Positions 33,953-43,283 of a stretch of 64,000 bases of DNA are shown here, one piece after another. Numbering within the stretch: position 1 is the stretch's first letter; each line of letters begins with the position of its first letter. The DNA is from JAAFIW01 sp031414805. Lineage in GTDB: Bacteria; Pseudomonadota; Gammaproteobacteria; Burkholderiales; Burkholderiaceae_C. A model generated the notes under the pieces. The model saw only the letters and a list, made by a program, of their open reading frames with translations, was not told the origin of the DNA and did not search any database. The stretch covers positions 14,663 to 78,662 of the forward strand of contig JANOQJ010000027.1 of assembly GCA_031414805.1 (NCBI GenBank). Reading direction: 5' to 3'. The position numbers were made by a program, and so were the translations under genes.

Positions 33953-34326
33953 CCGGCTCACGCGCTATGCCTGGAATCACCCGCGGCTTCACGCTCATCG
34001 AGATCCTGGTGGCGCTGGGAATCGTCGCAGTGGCCCTGACGGCGGGGTTGCAAGCTACCTCGGCCCTGACGCGCAATGCGCAGCGCCAATCCGACTTGCT
34101 GTTTGCGCATGTCTGCGCAGAAAACGAACTCGTCAAAACCCGGCTGTCTAAACAAATGCCGGGTGTGGGTGATAGCACCGTGGCCTGCGAACAAGCCGGA
34201 CGCAGCCTGACGGTGGCGGTGTCGGTTCAGCCCACGCCTAACCCCAACTTTCGCCGGGTGGACGCGCAGGTGCTGGACGGCACCTCACCGATTTTGCGGC
34301 TGAGCACAGTGGTGGGGCGGCACTGA
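33949..34326 (+). CDS. gspI: Type II secretion minor pseudopilin GspI
   Basis: A 125-residue minor pseudopilin with TRG/FTLIEILVALGIVAVALTAG, overlapping the gspH stop by 4 bp. The C-terminal half (GRSLTVAVSVQPTPNPNFRRVDAQV) fits GspI. It forms part of the pseudopilus tip complex with J and K. Confidence 0.9.
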   Translation: MTGSRAMPGITRGFTLIEILVALGIVAVALTAGLQATSALTRNAQRQSDLLFAHVCAENELVKTRLSKQMPGVGDSTVACEQAGRSLTVAVSVQPTPNPNFRRVDAQVLDGTSPILRLSTVVGRH

Positions 34327-35072
34327 TGAGAGCCCCGTCAAAAGGCTTCACGCTGATCGAGGTGCTGGTGGCGTTGTCGGTCATGGCCATCCTGGCCGTG
34401 ATGAGCTGGCGGGGACTGGACGGCATGAGCCGCGCGCAGACGCAAACGCAGGCCCGAGCCGACGATGTACTGACCTTGCAGGCCGGCTTGGCGCAGTGGG
34501 GAACGGACCTGGACGCGCTGGTACAAATGCCCACTTACGGCGCAGCCAATACCCTGGACTGGAACGGGCAGGTGTTTCGCATGATTCGCACCGCCGCCGA
34601 TTCCACCCTGGGCACCGACAGTGGCCTTCGTGTGGTGGCCTGGACACTTCGTAACAATAATGGCAGCGGCAACGACGGTGCGGGCCAGTGGCTGCGCTGG
34701 CAATCACCGTTGATCAGCAACCGCAGCCAGCTGGAAGAGTCTTGGTTGCGTGCGGGTCTGTGGGCACAAAACCCGAATGAGGAGTCAAAGCGCCTGGAAG
34801 TGGCCGTGCTCCCGGTGACCGAGTGGCAGTTGTTTTACTTTCGGGCCGACGCATGGACCAACCCCCAGTCCAGCAGCGTTGTCACCGAGCAAGCGCCTCC
34901 GCCATCCGGTTTTGTGATCGGTGGCAATGCGCCCATCGTCAGCACACCGCCGCCACCCGCCGTGGTGATTCCCGATGGCGTGCGCCTGGTCCTACGCCTT
35001 CCGGGGGGCACCTTCGGCGGCACCATCACCCGCGACTGGGCAAGGCCCACACTGGGCGGGGGCAAGTCATGA
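34326..35072 (+). CDS. gspJ: Type II secretion minor pseudopilin GspJ
   Basis: A 248-residue minor pseudopilin with SKG/FTLIEVLVALSVMAILAVM. It has GLDGMSRAQTQTQARADDVLTLQAGLAQWGTDLD, a late PDGVRLVLRLP strand and the GGTITRDWARP end typical of GspJ. It begins on the last base of the gspI stop. A Pro-rich loop before the C-terminus makes it slightly long. Confidence 0.9.
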   Translation: MRAPSKGFTLIEVLVALSVMAILAVMSWRGLDGMSRAQTQTQARADDVLTLQAGLAQWGTDLDALVQMPTYGAANTLDWNGQVFRMIRTAADSTLGTDSGLRVVAWTLRNNNGSGNDGAGQWLRWQSPLISNRSQLEESWLRAGLWAQNPNEESKRLEVAVLPVTEWQLFYFRADAWTNPQSSSVVTEQAPPPSGFVIGGNAPIVSTPPPPAVVIPDGVRLVLRLPGGTFGGTITRDWARPTLGGGKS

Positions 35073-36061
35073 GAGCCTCGCGCGTCATCCCCCAGCGCGG
35101 CGCAGCCCTTTTGCTGGCCATGCTCACGGTCACATTGGTCGCCAGTCTGGCGGCCGCCGCGTTGTGGCAGCAGTGGCGCAGTGTGGCGGTGGAAGCGGCA
35201 GAGCGCTCGCGCGTGCAGTCGGGCTGGGTGCTCACGGGCGCGCTGGACTGGGCGCGGCTGATCCTGCGTGAAGACGCGCGTTCGGGCGGTGCCGATCACC
35301 TTTCTGAGCCCTGGGCCTTGCCGCTTGAAGAGGCGCGCATGTCCACCTTCCTGGCGGCTGACCGCAGCAACACATCCGAAGCTGAAGATGCGTTTTTATC
35401 CGGCCAGATTTTTGATTTGCAATCGCGCCTGAACGTGACGAATCTGGTGGAGGCCAACAAGGTGTCCGAGCCTGCACTGAAAGCCTTTACCAAGCTGTTC
35501 GAACAACTCAACTTGCCGCCCATCGAGCTGGGTCAGATGGCGGAGAACCTGCGGTTTGCGCTGGACAACAGCCCCGAAAACCTGTCGAAAAGCCAGGCCT
35601 ATCTGGTGCCGCAGCGGGTCGAGCAACTGACGTGGTTGGGTTTGAGCGATACCAGCGTGGCTGCGCTGAAACCCTTTGTAACGGTGTTGCCGGTGCGTAC
35701 CAGCCTGAACGTGAACACAGCCAGTGCCGAAACGCTATACGCCAGCGTACCGGGGCTGGACATGTCGGGCGCCCAACGCATCGTCACGGCGCGCGGCCGC
35801 ACACATTTTTCGGTCCTGGCCGACGTGGGCAAGCTGGCGCCTGAGTTCGCCGGCCAGTTTGTGGAAGGCCAGCACAGCGTAGCCAGTCGTTTTTTTGAAG
35901 TGCAGGGCCGCCTGCGGCTGGGGCAAAACTTGGTGATGGAGAGCTCTGTTGTGCAGCGCGACGGCCTGAAAGTCACCACCCTGAGCCGCCGCCGCATGGT
36001 CGATTCGCCTGAAGGCCAAACCTCTGAGGGCGCTGCTAGCCGTGTGCCGGCGCGCCAATGA
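35069..36061 (+). CDS. gspK: Type II secretion minor pseudopilin GspK
   Basis: A 330-residue tip pseudopilin. The cleavage region is QRG/AALLLAMLTVTLVASLAA, lacking the Glu5 of other pseudopilins, as is normal for GspK. DLQSRLNVTNL and SLNVNTASAETLYASVPGLDMSGAQRIV (helix-hairpin-helix-like) are family motifs. The ATG at 35069 overlaps the gspJ stop by 4 bp. Confidence 0.92.
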   Translation: MRASRVIPQRGAALLLAMLTVTLVASLAAAALWQQWRSVAVEAAERSRVQSGWVLTGALDWARLILREDARSGGADHLSEPWALPLEEARMSTFLAADRSNTSEAEDAFLSGQIFDLQSRLNVTNLVEANKVSEPALKAFTKLFEQLNLPPIELGQMAENLRFALDNSPENLSKSQAYLVPQRVEQLTWLGLSDTSVAALKPFVTVLPVRTSLNVNTASAETLYASVPGLDMSGAQRIVTARGRTHFSVLADVGKLAPEFAGQFVEGQHSVASRFFEVQGRLRLGQNLVMESSVVQRDGLKVTTLSRRRMVDSPEGQTSEGAASRVPARQ

Positions 36062-36137
36062 AGCTTCCTATGCGCATCATTGCTCCACAAGCGCTCTCTA
36101 CAATCGCCGCCGTGCAAAGCCAATACCCAACCACCCT

Positions 36138-37370
36138 ATGAGCAGCCTGATCGTGGTTCTGCCGTCGGCCGAAAGCGGCCCGGCAACCGAATATGCCTTC
36201 GTGCAGGTCAGCGCCGATGGCGCCGTGGTTCACCACGCCAATGCGCCGTCCGCCCTGTTACCCAAGCCTACGGGGCCAGGGGCCGAAGTGGTGGCCGTGG
36301 TGCCCGTGCGGGTGCTGTCGTGGCACCAGGTGGAGCTGCCCAAAGGCACCACCGCCAGCTCCCCTCGTTTACGCGCCGTGCTCGATGGCTTGCTGGAAGA
36401 CCGTTTGCTCGATGAACCCGACAGCCTCCACTTTGCCCTGCAGCCCGCCGCTCGCGCTGGCGAGCCTGTGTGGGTGGCGGCTTGCAACCGCGCCTGGCTG
36501 CGCCAGGCGCTGGCAGCGCTGGAGGCGGCGCAACGCCCGGCAAACCGCATCGTGCCCGAGTTCGCGCCGGGCCAGCCCGTTCGCTGGCATGCGCTGGCGT
36601 CGGGGGACGAATCGGCCGACGCGCAACTGGTGGTGTGCAGCGAGCAGGGCGTCACCGTGTTGCCGCTTGCCGCCGAAGGCCACAGCACCGAGTTGATGCC
36701 GGGCCTGCCGCCGTTATCAGACGATGCCCCATTGCTGGCCGAGCCCGCCGTGGCGGCGCTGGCCGAGCAACGGTTACATCGCCGCGTGACCTTGCAGCAA
36801 AGTGCCCAGCGGCTGGCCCAGGCCGCTCAGGGCGACTGGGATTTGGCCCAGTTCGACTTGGCCAGTTCAGGCCGTGCGCGTGCGATGAAACGGTTTACTG
36901 GCAGCTGGCGCGAGCTGTTTTTTGCGCCACGCTGGCGGCCGGCCCGTTGGGGTGCGGCGGTGTTGGTGCTGGCGCATGTGCTGGGCTTGAATGCCTGGGC
37001 GTTTGGCGAACGGCGCGCGCTGCAAGCCAAAGAACAAGCCATACGCGCCACCTTGAGCCAGACCTTTCCCAATGTGAAGGTGATCCTGGATGCGCCCGTG
37101 CAAATGGAGCGTGAAGTGGCGCTGCTGCGCCAGGCCACGGGTAGCACATCGGGCCGCGATCTGGAGGCGGTTTTAAGTGCTTTTGGTGCTGTAGCCCCGG
37201 AAGGTAAAGCTGTAACAGCTATTGAATTTGTAGCAAACGAAGCACGTTTGAAAGGCCTCAGCTTGAATGATGCCGAGATGGACAACATCACCACACAGCT
37301 ACGCGCCAAAGGCTACGCGCTGCAGCGCCAGGGCGACAGCCTGGTCGTGCGCCAGGAGGGCGCGCCATGA
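36138..37370 (+). CDS. gspL: Type II secretion system protein GspL
   Basis: A 410-residue inner-membrane platform protein. The cytoplasmic actin-like domain (VVPVRVLSWHQVELPKG, LRAVLDGLLEDRLLDEPDSLHFAL) binds GspE. One membrane helix (GAAVLVLAHVLGLNAWAF) leads to a ferredoxin-like periplasmic domain. The ATG at 36138 is used. A degenerate copy of the dispersed repeat (R11) lies in the periplasmic part (AVAPEGKAVTAIEFVANEA). It overlaps gspM by 4 bp. Confidence 0.92.
   Translation: MSSLIVVLPSAESGPATEYAFVQVSADGAVVHHANAPSALLPKPTGPGAEVVAVVPVRVLSWHQVELPKGTTASSPRLRAVLDGLLEDRLLDEPDSLHFALQPAARAGEPVWVAACNRAWLRQALAALEAAQRPANRIVPEFAPGQPVRWHALASGDESADAQLVVCSEQGVTVLPLAAEGHSTELMPGLPPLSDDAPLLAEPAVAALAEQRLHRRVTLQQSAQRLAQAAQGDWDLAQFDLASSGRARAMKRFTGSWRELFFAPRWRPARWGAAVLVLAHVLGLNAWAFGERRALQAKEQAIRATLSQTFPNVKVILDAPVQMEREVALLRQATGSTSGRDLEAVLSAFGAVAPEGKAVTAIEFVANEARLKGLSLNDAEMDNITTQLRAKGYALQRQGDSLVVRQEGAP
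37186..37239 (-). repeat. Dispersed repeat copy R11, degenerate, inside gspL
   Basis: Reverse-oriented diverged copy (GCTGTAGCCCCGG, then AAAGCTGTAACAGCTATTG and AATTTGTAGCAAAC). It is coded in frame by gspL as GKAVTAIEFVANE. Confidence 0.55.
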
Positions 37371-37861
37371 GCACCCCTTCCAACCTGCTGGCGGGCCTGT
37401 CGGCGCGCTGGGCCTCCATGGCGCCACGCGAAAAGTCCCTCACCGCTGGTGCCTGCGCCCTCGTTGGCCTGGCCCTTCTGTGGTGGGTGGGCATAGCCCC
37501 AGCCCGAGCCACCCTGAAAAGCGCTGAAACGCAAGCTGCCAGCCTGGAGCGGCAGCTGGACACCATGCGTCGCCTGCAAGCACAAGCCCAAACCTTGCAA
37601 GCTCAGCCCAAACTATCGTATGACGATGCCAGCCGCGCCCTGGAAACGTCAGTGCGTGAACGCCTGGGTGCCAGTGCCCGTGTGGCCACGGTGGGCGACA
37701 GAACCACCGTCACCCTCACGGGCGTGGCACCCAACACATTTGCCCAATGGTTGGCGCAAGCGCGTAGCAACGCCCGGGTGTTGCCCAGTGAAGCACGCCT
37801 GACCCGCAATGCGGCTGGCACCTGGGATGGCTCCATCGTGCTGTCCTTGCCGCCGCGCTGA
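37367..37861 (+). CDS. gspM: Type II secretion system protein GspM
   Basis: A 164-residue bitopic inner-membrane protein: cytoplasmic start (SARWASMAPREKSL), a single helix (AGACALVGLALLWWVGIAPA), a coiled-coil stretch (ETQAASLERQLDTMRRLQAQ), and a ferredoxin-like periplasmic end (VTLTGVAPNTFAQWLAQAR). It partners GspL and is coupled to it by a 4-bp overlap. Confidence 0.9.
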   Translation: MSTPSNLLAGLSARWASMAPREKSLTAGACALVGLALLWWVGIAPARATLKSAETQAASLERQLDTMRRLQAQAQTLQAQPKLSYDDASRALETSVRERLGASARVATVGDRTTVTLTGVAPNTFAQWLAQARSNARVLPSEARLTRNAAGTWDGSIVLSLPPR

Positions 37862-37876
37862 TCACAAACGACTCCA

Positions 37877-38755
37877 TTGGCCCGCACCTTGGCTCTTTTC
37901 GCTTCGTCCACCCAGCCCCGAGCCTCAGGCTTGGCTGGTCGCGCTCTGCTGGGCGGCCGTGCTTCCGCAACGCCCAGCCGCAGTCGTTCCGGTATGCCCT
38001 GGGGCTGGGCACTGGTGGGTTTGCTGATGGGCCTGGCGCTGGCATTGCTCGCGTTTGCGCCCGCTCGCTGGTTGACCGATCAGTTGGGCCAGAACACCGG
38101 CGGCACCTTTCAACTCCAGGACGCACGTGGCACGGTGTGGCGCGGCTCGGCCCGTCTGATGCTCACCGGCGGGCTGGGCAGTAAAGACGCCGCCAGTCTT
38201 CCCACCCGCGTGCAATGGAAGTTGCTACCCGGCTTGACGGGCGCGCAACTGGTTACTTGGTCTGATTGCTGCACGGCGCAGCCTTTGGAAGCCCAGATTC
38301 AATTGCGCCTGCAGGGCTTAAGCGTGACGGTACAAGACAACACCAGCACCGTGCCGGCTTCGCTCTTGGCTGGCCTGGGCACGCCCTGGAACACCGTGCA
38401 GCCGGAGGGGCAGTTACAGCTGCGCACGCAGGCCTTGAACGTGCAATGGCAAGCCGGGCGCATGGTCATGGCGGGGCAAGCCCAAATGGATGCCGCCAGC
38501 CTGTCGTCACGCTTGTCGACCCTACGCCCCATGGGAAGCTACCGCTTCACCGTGCGCGGCGGCGACGTGCCCGCCGTGGAACTGTCCACGCTGCAAGGCA
38601 GTCTGCAATTGGCGGGTACTGGCCAATGGGTGGGCTCGCGTTTGCGGTTTTCGGGCTCTGCCAGCGCTGCACCCGAGCACGAAGCGGCCTTGTCCAACCT
38701 GCTTAACATCATCGGGCGCCGCAACGGGCCCCGCTCCATCATCACGATTGGTTGA
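37877..38755 (+). CDS. gspN: Type II secretion system protein GspN
   Basis: A bitopic protein with one helix (WALVGLLMGLALALLAFAPARWL) and a periplasmic domain with QLQDARGTVWRGSARLML, typical of GspN. The start is uncertain. TTG at 37877 gives 292 residues with a Ser/Arg-rich leader. ATG at 37994 gives 253 residues, closer to family length. The first option keeps the tight spacing seen through the cluster. GspN is an accessory component absent from many type II systems. Confidence 0.8.
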   Translation: MARTLALFASSTQPRASGLAGRALLGGRASATPSRSRSGMPWGWALVGLLMGLALALLAFAPARWLTDQLGQNTGGTFQLQDARGTVWRGSARLMLTGGLGSKDAASLPTRVQWKLLPGLTGAQLVTWSDCCTAQPLEAQIQLRLQGLSVTVQDNTSTVPASLLAGLGTPWNTVQPEGQLQLRTQALNVQWQAGRMVMAGQAQMDAASLSSRLSTLRPMGSYRFTVRGGDVPAVELSTLQGSLQLAGTGQWVGSRLRFSGSASAAPEHEAALSNLLNIIGRRNGPRSIITIG

Positions 38756-38758
38756 ACC

Positions 38759-40876
38759 ATGTATCGCTTATCTCTCCAGTTACCACCCCGATTTACTATT
38801 AATTTGATAGCTGCTTCAGCAGCAATTACTTGGGCTGGAGGCCTTTTTCATGCTCAAGTGTGGGCCCAAGCCGCGCCCGGGGCCACCCCGCCCGCAGTTG
38901 CCGCAGGCAACCGCAACGCGCCCGTCACGCTGAACTTCACCAACGCCGACATTGAAGCCGTGGCCCGCACCATGGCGATCACCACCGGGCGCAACATCGT
39001 GGTGGACCCGCGCGTCAAGGGCACGATCACCCTGATCACTGAAAATTCTGTGACGCCCGCTGCAGCGTACAACCAGTTTTTGGCGACCTTGCGTCTGTCT
39101 GGCTTTACGGTGGTGGACTCCGGCGGTCTGCTCAAGGTCGTGCCCGAGGCCGATGCCAAGCTGCAAGGCGGCACCGTGTCGGTCGCAGGCACCGGTCCGG
39201 CGCAGGCGGCCAACAGCGCCATCGTCACGCAGATTTTTCGCCTGAACTACGAAAACCCCAACAACCTGGTGCCGATCCTGCGTCCTTTGATTGCACCCAA
39301 TAACACCATCAACGTCAACCCTGGCAACAACTCGCTCATCATCACCGACTACGCCGACAACCTGGCGCGTCTGGGCCGCATCATTTCGGCACTGGATGTG
39401 TCCAACGCCACCGACCTGGAGATCATTCCGCTCAAGCACGCGCTGGCCAGCGACCTGGCCCCCCTGATCTCGCGGCTGGCTGAGTCAGGCGGCGGTGGGG
39501 CACCAGGGGGTGATGCCAGTTTTCGCACCACCATCATCGCCGAGTCGCGTAGCAACACCCTGATTGCCCGCGCCGCCAACCCCGCACGCATGGCCCTGGT
39601 GCGCTCGCTGGTAGAAAAGCTCGACCAGCCGATTTCGCAAAGCCCGTTGGGCAACATCTACGTGGTGTATTTGAAAAACGCCGACGCCACCAAGCTGGCC
39701 GTGACCTTGCGGGCCGCTTTGCAAGGCGGCAACACCGCAGCGGCCGCGCCGACAGCCGCCGCGCCGGTGGCGGCGCTGGGTGCGGGCGCACCGGCCACCG
39801 CGCCGATTGCAGCGTCTGCTGCGCCCTCTACCGGCGGACAAATTCAAGCCGACCCAGCCACCAATTCATTGATCATTACCGCCGCCGAGCCGCAATACCG
39901 CCAGTTGCGCGCGGTGATAGACAAGCTGGACGCACGCCGCGCGCAGGTGTTTGTGGAAAGCCTGATTGCCGAGGTCAATGCCGATAAAGCCGCCGAGTTT
40001 GGCATCCAGTGGCAGGGCGTGAGTGGCAAAAATGGTGACAGCGTTCTCGGTGTGTTAGGCACCAATTTCAGCATTGGCGGGCAAAACATCATCAGCCTGG
40101 CCACTGGCGCCGCCAGTGGCGCTGCCAGTTTTTCGCCAGGCGGCAACGTGGGCTTGGTCAACAAAACCAATGGTATTTACGTGCTGGGCTTTCTGGCGCG
40201 CTTCCTGCAAACCAAGGGGGATAGCAACATCCTGTCCACACCCAATTTGCTGACACTGGACAACGAAGAGGCCAAGATCGTGATCGGCCAGAATGTGCCG
40301 TTTGTGACCGGTTCGTTCACGAACACGGGCGGCGGTGGTGGCGGCACGGTAAACCCGTTTCAAACGGTGGAGCGTAAAGACGTGGGCATCACCCTGCGCA
40401 TCAAACCTCAAATCAGCGAGAACGGTACCGTCAAGATGCAGATTTTCCAGGAAGTCTCAAGCGTGCGATCCAACTCTGCGGCGGGCTTGATCACTGACAA
40501 ACGGTCCATTGAAAGCAATGTACTGGTGGACGATGGCGCGATCATTGTTTTGGGCGGTTTGCTACAGGATGAGTACGTAGACCAACAAGAAAAGATACCG
40601 GGCATTGGCGATGTTCCCTTGTTCGGAAGCTTGTTCAAAACTGAAATCCGCTCGCGCAAAAAAACCAACTTGATGATTTTTTTGCGCCCCGTTGTCATGC
40701 GTGATGCCAATGCCGCTGACAGCTTTTCAATGGATCGCTACGACCTGATCCGCAACCAGCAGTTAGGCCAGCAACCAGCCTCCAGCGTGATGATGCCGAT
40801 CAACGAAGCCCCTGCATTGCCAAGCCGACCCATCTCTCCCGCCGACGCCGCCAAGCCTGCTGCACCCGCCCGGTAG
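38759..40876 (+). CDS. gspD: Type II secretion secretin GspD
   Basis: A 705-residue outer-membrane secretin. The N0-N3 domains run from VTLNFTNADIEAVARTMA to about residue 400, with an Ala-rich insert at about 320-360. The C-terminal secretin core shows VPFVTGSFTNTGGG, VERKDVGITLRIKPQI and VLGGLLQDEYVDQQEKIPGIGDVPLFGSLF. The signal peptide (LIAASAAITWAGGLF, then a site near QVWAQA) is made largely of dispersed repeat R12. The start is 3 bp after the gspN stop. No pilotin gene is apparent. Confidence 0.95.
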   Translation: MYRLSLQLPPRFTINLIAASAAITWAGGLFHAQVWAQAAPGATPPAVAAGNRNAPVTLNFTNADIEAVARTMAITTGRNIVVDPRVKGTITLITENSVTPAAAYNQFLATLRLSGFTVVDSGGLLKVVPEADAKLQGGTVSVAGTGPAQAANSAIVTQIFRLNYENPNNLVPILRPLIAPNNTINVNPGNNSLIITDYADNLARLGRIISALDVSNATDLEIIPLKHALASDLAPLISRLAESGGGGAPGGDASFRTTIIAESRSNTLIARAANPARMALVRSLVEKLDQPISQSPLGNIYVVYLKNADATKLAVTLRAALQGGNTAAAAPTAAAPVAALGAGAPATAPIAASAAPSTGGQIQADPATNSLIITAAEPQYRQLRAVIDKLDARRAQVFVESLIAEVNADKAAEFGIQWQGVSGKNGDSVLGVLGTNFSIGGQNIISLATGAASGAASFSPGGNVGLVNKTNGIYVLGFLARFLQTKGDSNILSTPNLLTLDNEEAKIVIGQNVPFVTGSFTNTGGGGGGTVNPFQTVERKDVGITLRIKPQISENGTVKMQIFQEVSSVRSNSAAGLITDKRSIESNVLVDDGAIIVLGGLLQDEYVDQQEKIPGIGDVPLFGSLFKTEIRSRKKTNLMIFLRPVVMRDANAADSFSMDRYDLIRNQQLGQQPASSVMMPINEAPALPSRPISPADAAKPAAPAR
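38794..38847 (+). repeat. Dispersed repeat copy R12, forming the gspD signal peptide
   Basis: Forward copy (ACTATTAATTTGATAGCTG, CTTCAGCAGC, TTGGGCTGGAGGCC) translated in sense as INLIAASAAITWAGG. The core TGA is changed to TCA, avoiding a stop codon. Confidence 0.88.
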
Positions 40877-40884
40877 TAAGCACC

Positions 40885-42324
<1,440 letters not shown>

Positions 42325-42333
42325 GCATCAAAA

Positions 42334-42386
42334 CCGCCTTCAACCCTTGCAGATATTGCTCAACCAGCTATATTTTTAGTAGCAAT
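42334..42386 (-). repeat. Dispersed repeat copy R13
   Basis: Reverse copy (CGCCTTCAACCCTTGCAG, ATTGCTCAACCAGCTATA, TTAGTAGCAATCG) starting 10 bp after the gspE stop. Confidence 0.82.
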
Positions 42387-42412
42387 CGTGAGCGCATTTC
42401 TGTTAGCCAAAC

Positions 42413-42446
42413 AAAAAGCCCTTGAACGCAAGTTCAAGGGCTTTTT
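42413..42446. terminator. Bidirectional terminator between gspE and tRNA-Phe
   Basis: Perfect 15-bp stem AAAAAGCCCTTGAAC/GTTCAAGGGCTTTTT with a GCAA loop. It provides T-runs in both directions for gspE (plus) and the tRNA (minus). Confidence 0.92.
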
Positions 42447-42451
42447 AAATT

Positions 42452-42527
42452 TGGTGGCCTGGGGCGGAATCGAACCACCGACACGCGGATTTTCAATCCG
42501 CTGCTCTACCAACTGAGCTACCGGGCC
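42452..42527 (-). tRNA. tRNA-Phe (GAA)
   Basis: The minus strand folds as a 76-nt tRNA with encoded CCA. The anticodon loop TTGAAAA within stem GCGGA/TCCGC gives anticodon GAA, and GGTTCGATTCC is the T loop. The acceptor stem GGCCCGG/CCAGGCC has a C5-A68 mismatch. Confidence 0.95.
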
Positions 42528-42561
42528 AAGGCAGCCGCAGATTCTACAACACTTGCAAGCC

Positions 42562-43257
42562 TCAGCTGGCGGCGCGTTTGCCTCGGGACAGGTCAACGCC
42601 CAGTTGCTTGAGTTTGCGGTACAGATGGGTGCGCTCCAGGCCGGTTTTTTCTGCCACACGGGTCATGGAGCCACCTTCTTTGGCCAGATGAAACTCGAAA
42701 TAGGCTTTTTCGAAATCGTCACGCGCTTCCCGCAGTGGCTTGTCCAGCTCGAATTGCTGCCTGGGCTGTGGGCCCATTTCGACCACCGCAGGCAGGCTCA
42801 GCCCGCCGGTCATGGCCGCCTCGACGGTGATATCTGCAGCAGCGGCCAGCGGTAGCGGTGCCAGCTGCTGCAGAACCACCGCTTTGCGGGGCAGGTTTCG
42901 GGTTAACGCCAGATCGACCGCCTTGAGCAACTTTTGCAGCGTGATGGGCTTTTCCAGGAATGCCTGCGCACCAATTTTGGTCGCCTGTACCGCGGTGTCG
43001 ATGGTGGCGTGGCCACTCATCATCACCACCGGCATGGTCAGCAGCCCGCCTGAGGCCCATTCTTTGAGCAAGGTCACGCCATCGGTATCGGGCATCCAGA
43101 TGTCCAGCAGCACCAGGTCAGGACGCATGCGGGCGCGGGCTGCGCGGGCTTGGGCGGCGTTTTCTGCGAGTTCGACAGTGTGCCCCTCATCGTTCAATAT
43201 TTCCGACAACAGGTCGCGTATGCCCAGCTCATCGTCCACCACCAGAATGTTTGCCAT
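42562..43257 (-). CDS. NtrX-like response regulator without AAA+ domain
   Basis: A 231-residue response regulator. The receiver domain (ILVVDDELGIRDLLSEIL, phosphoacceptor Asp in VLLDIWMPDTDG, Lys in LEKPI) is followed by a Pro/Ala linker. It ends with a Fis-type helix-turn-helix (MTRVAEKTGLERTHLYRKLKQLGVDL). The sigma-54-interacting AAA+ domain of classical NtrX is missing, so it should bind DNA but not activate sigma-54 polymerase. It is encoded 26 bp after the ntrY-like kinase gene and is presumably its partner. Confidence 0.9.
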   Translation of the reverse strand: MANILVVDDELGIRDLLSEILNDEGHTVELAENAAQARAARARMRPDLVLLDIWMPDTDGVTLLKEWASGGLLTMPVVMMSGHATIDTAVQATKIGAQAFLEKPITLQKLLKAVDLALTRNLPRKAVVLQQLAPLPLAAAADITVEAAMTGGLSLPAVVEMGPQPRQQFELDKPLREARDDFEKAYFEFHLAKEGGSMTRVAEKTGLERTHLYRKLKQLGVDLSRGKRAAS

Positions 43258-43283
43258 TGTTGAGTACTTTTTAGTCAGTGTTG

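Noticed and set aside
36044..36137. Upstream extension of gspL into gspK
   Set aside because: The residues before the ATG at 36138 are not GspL-like and would overlap the gspK end.
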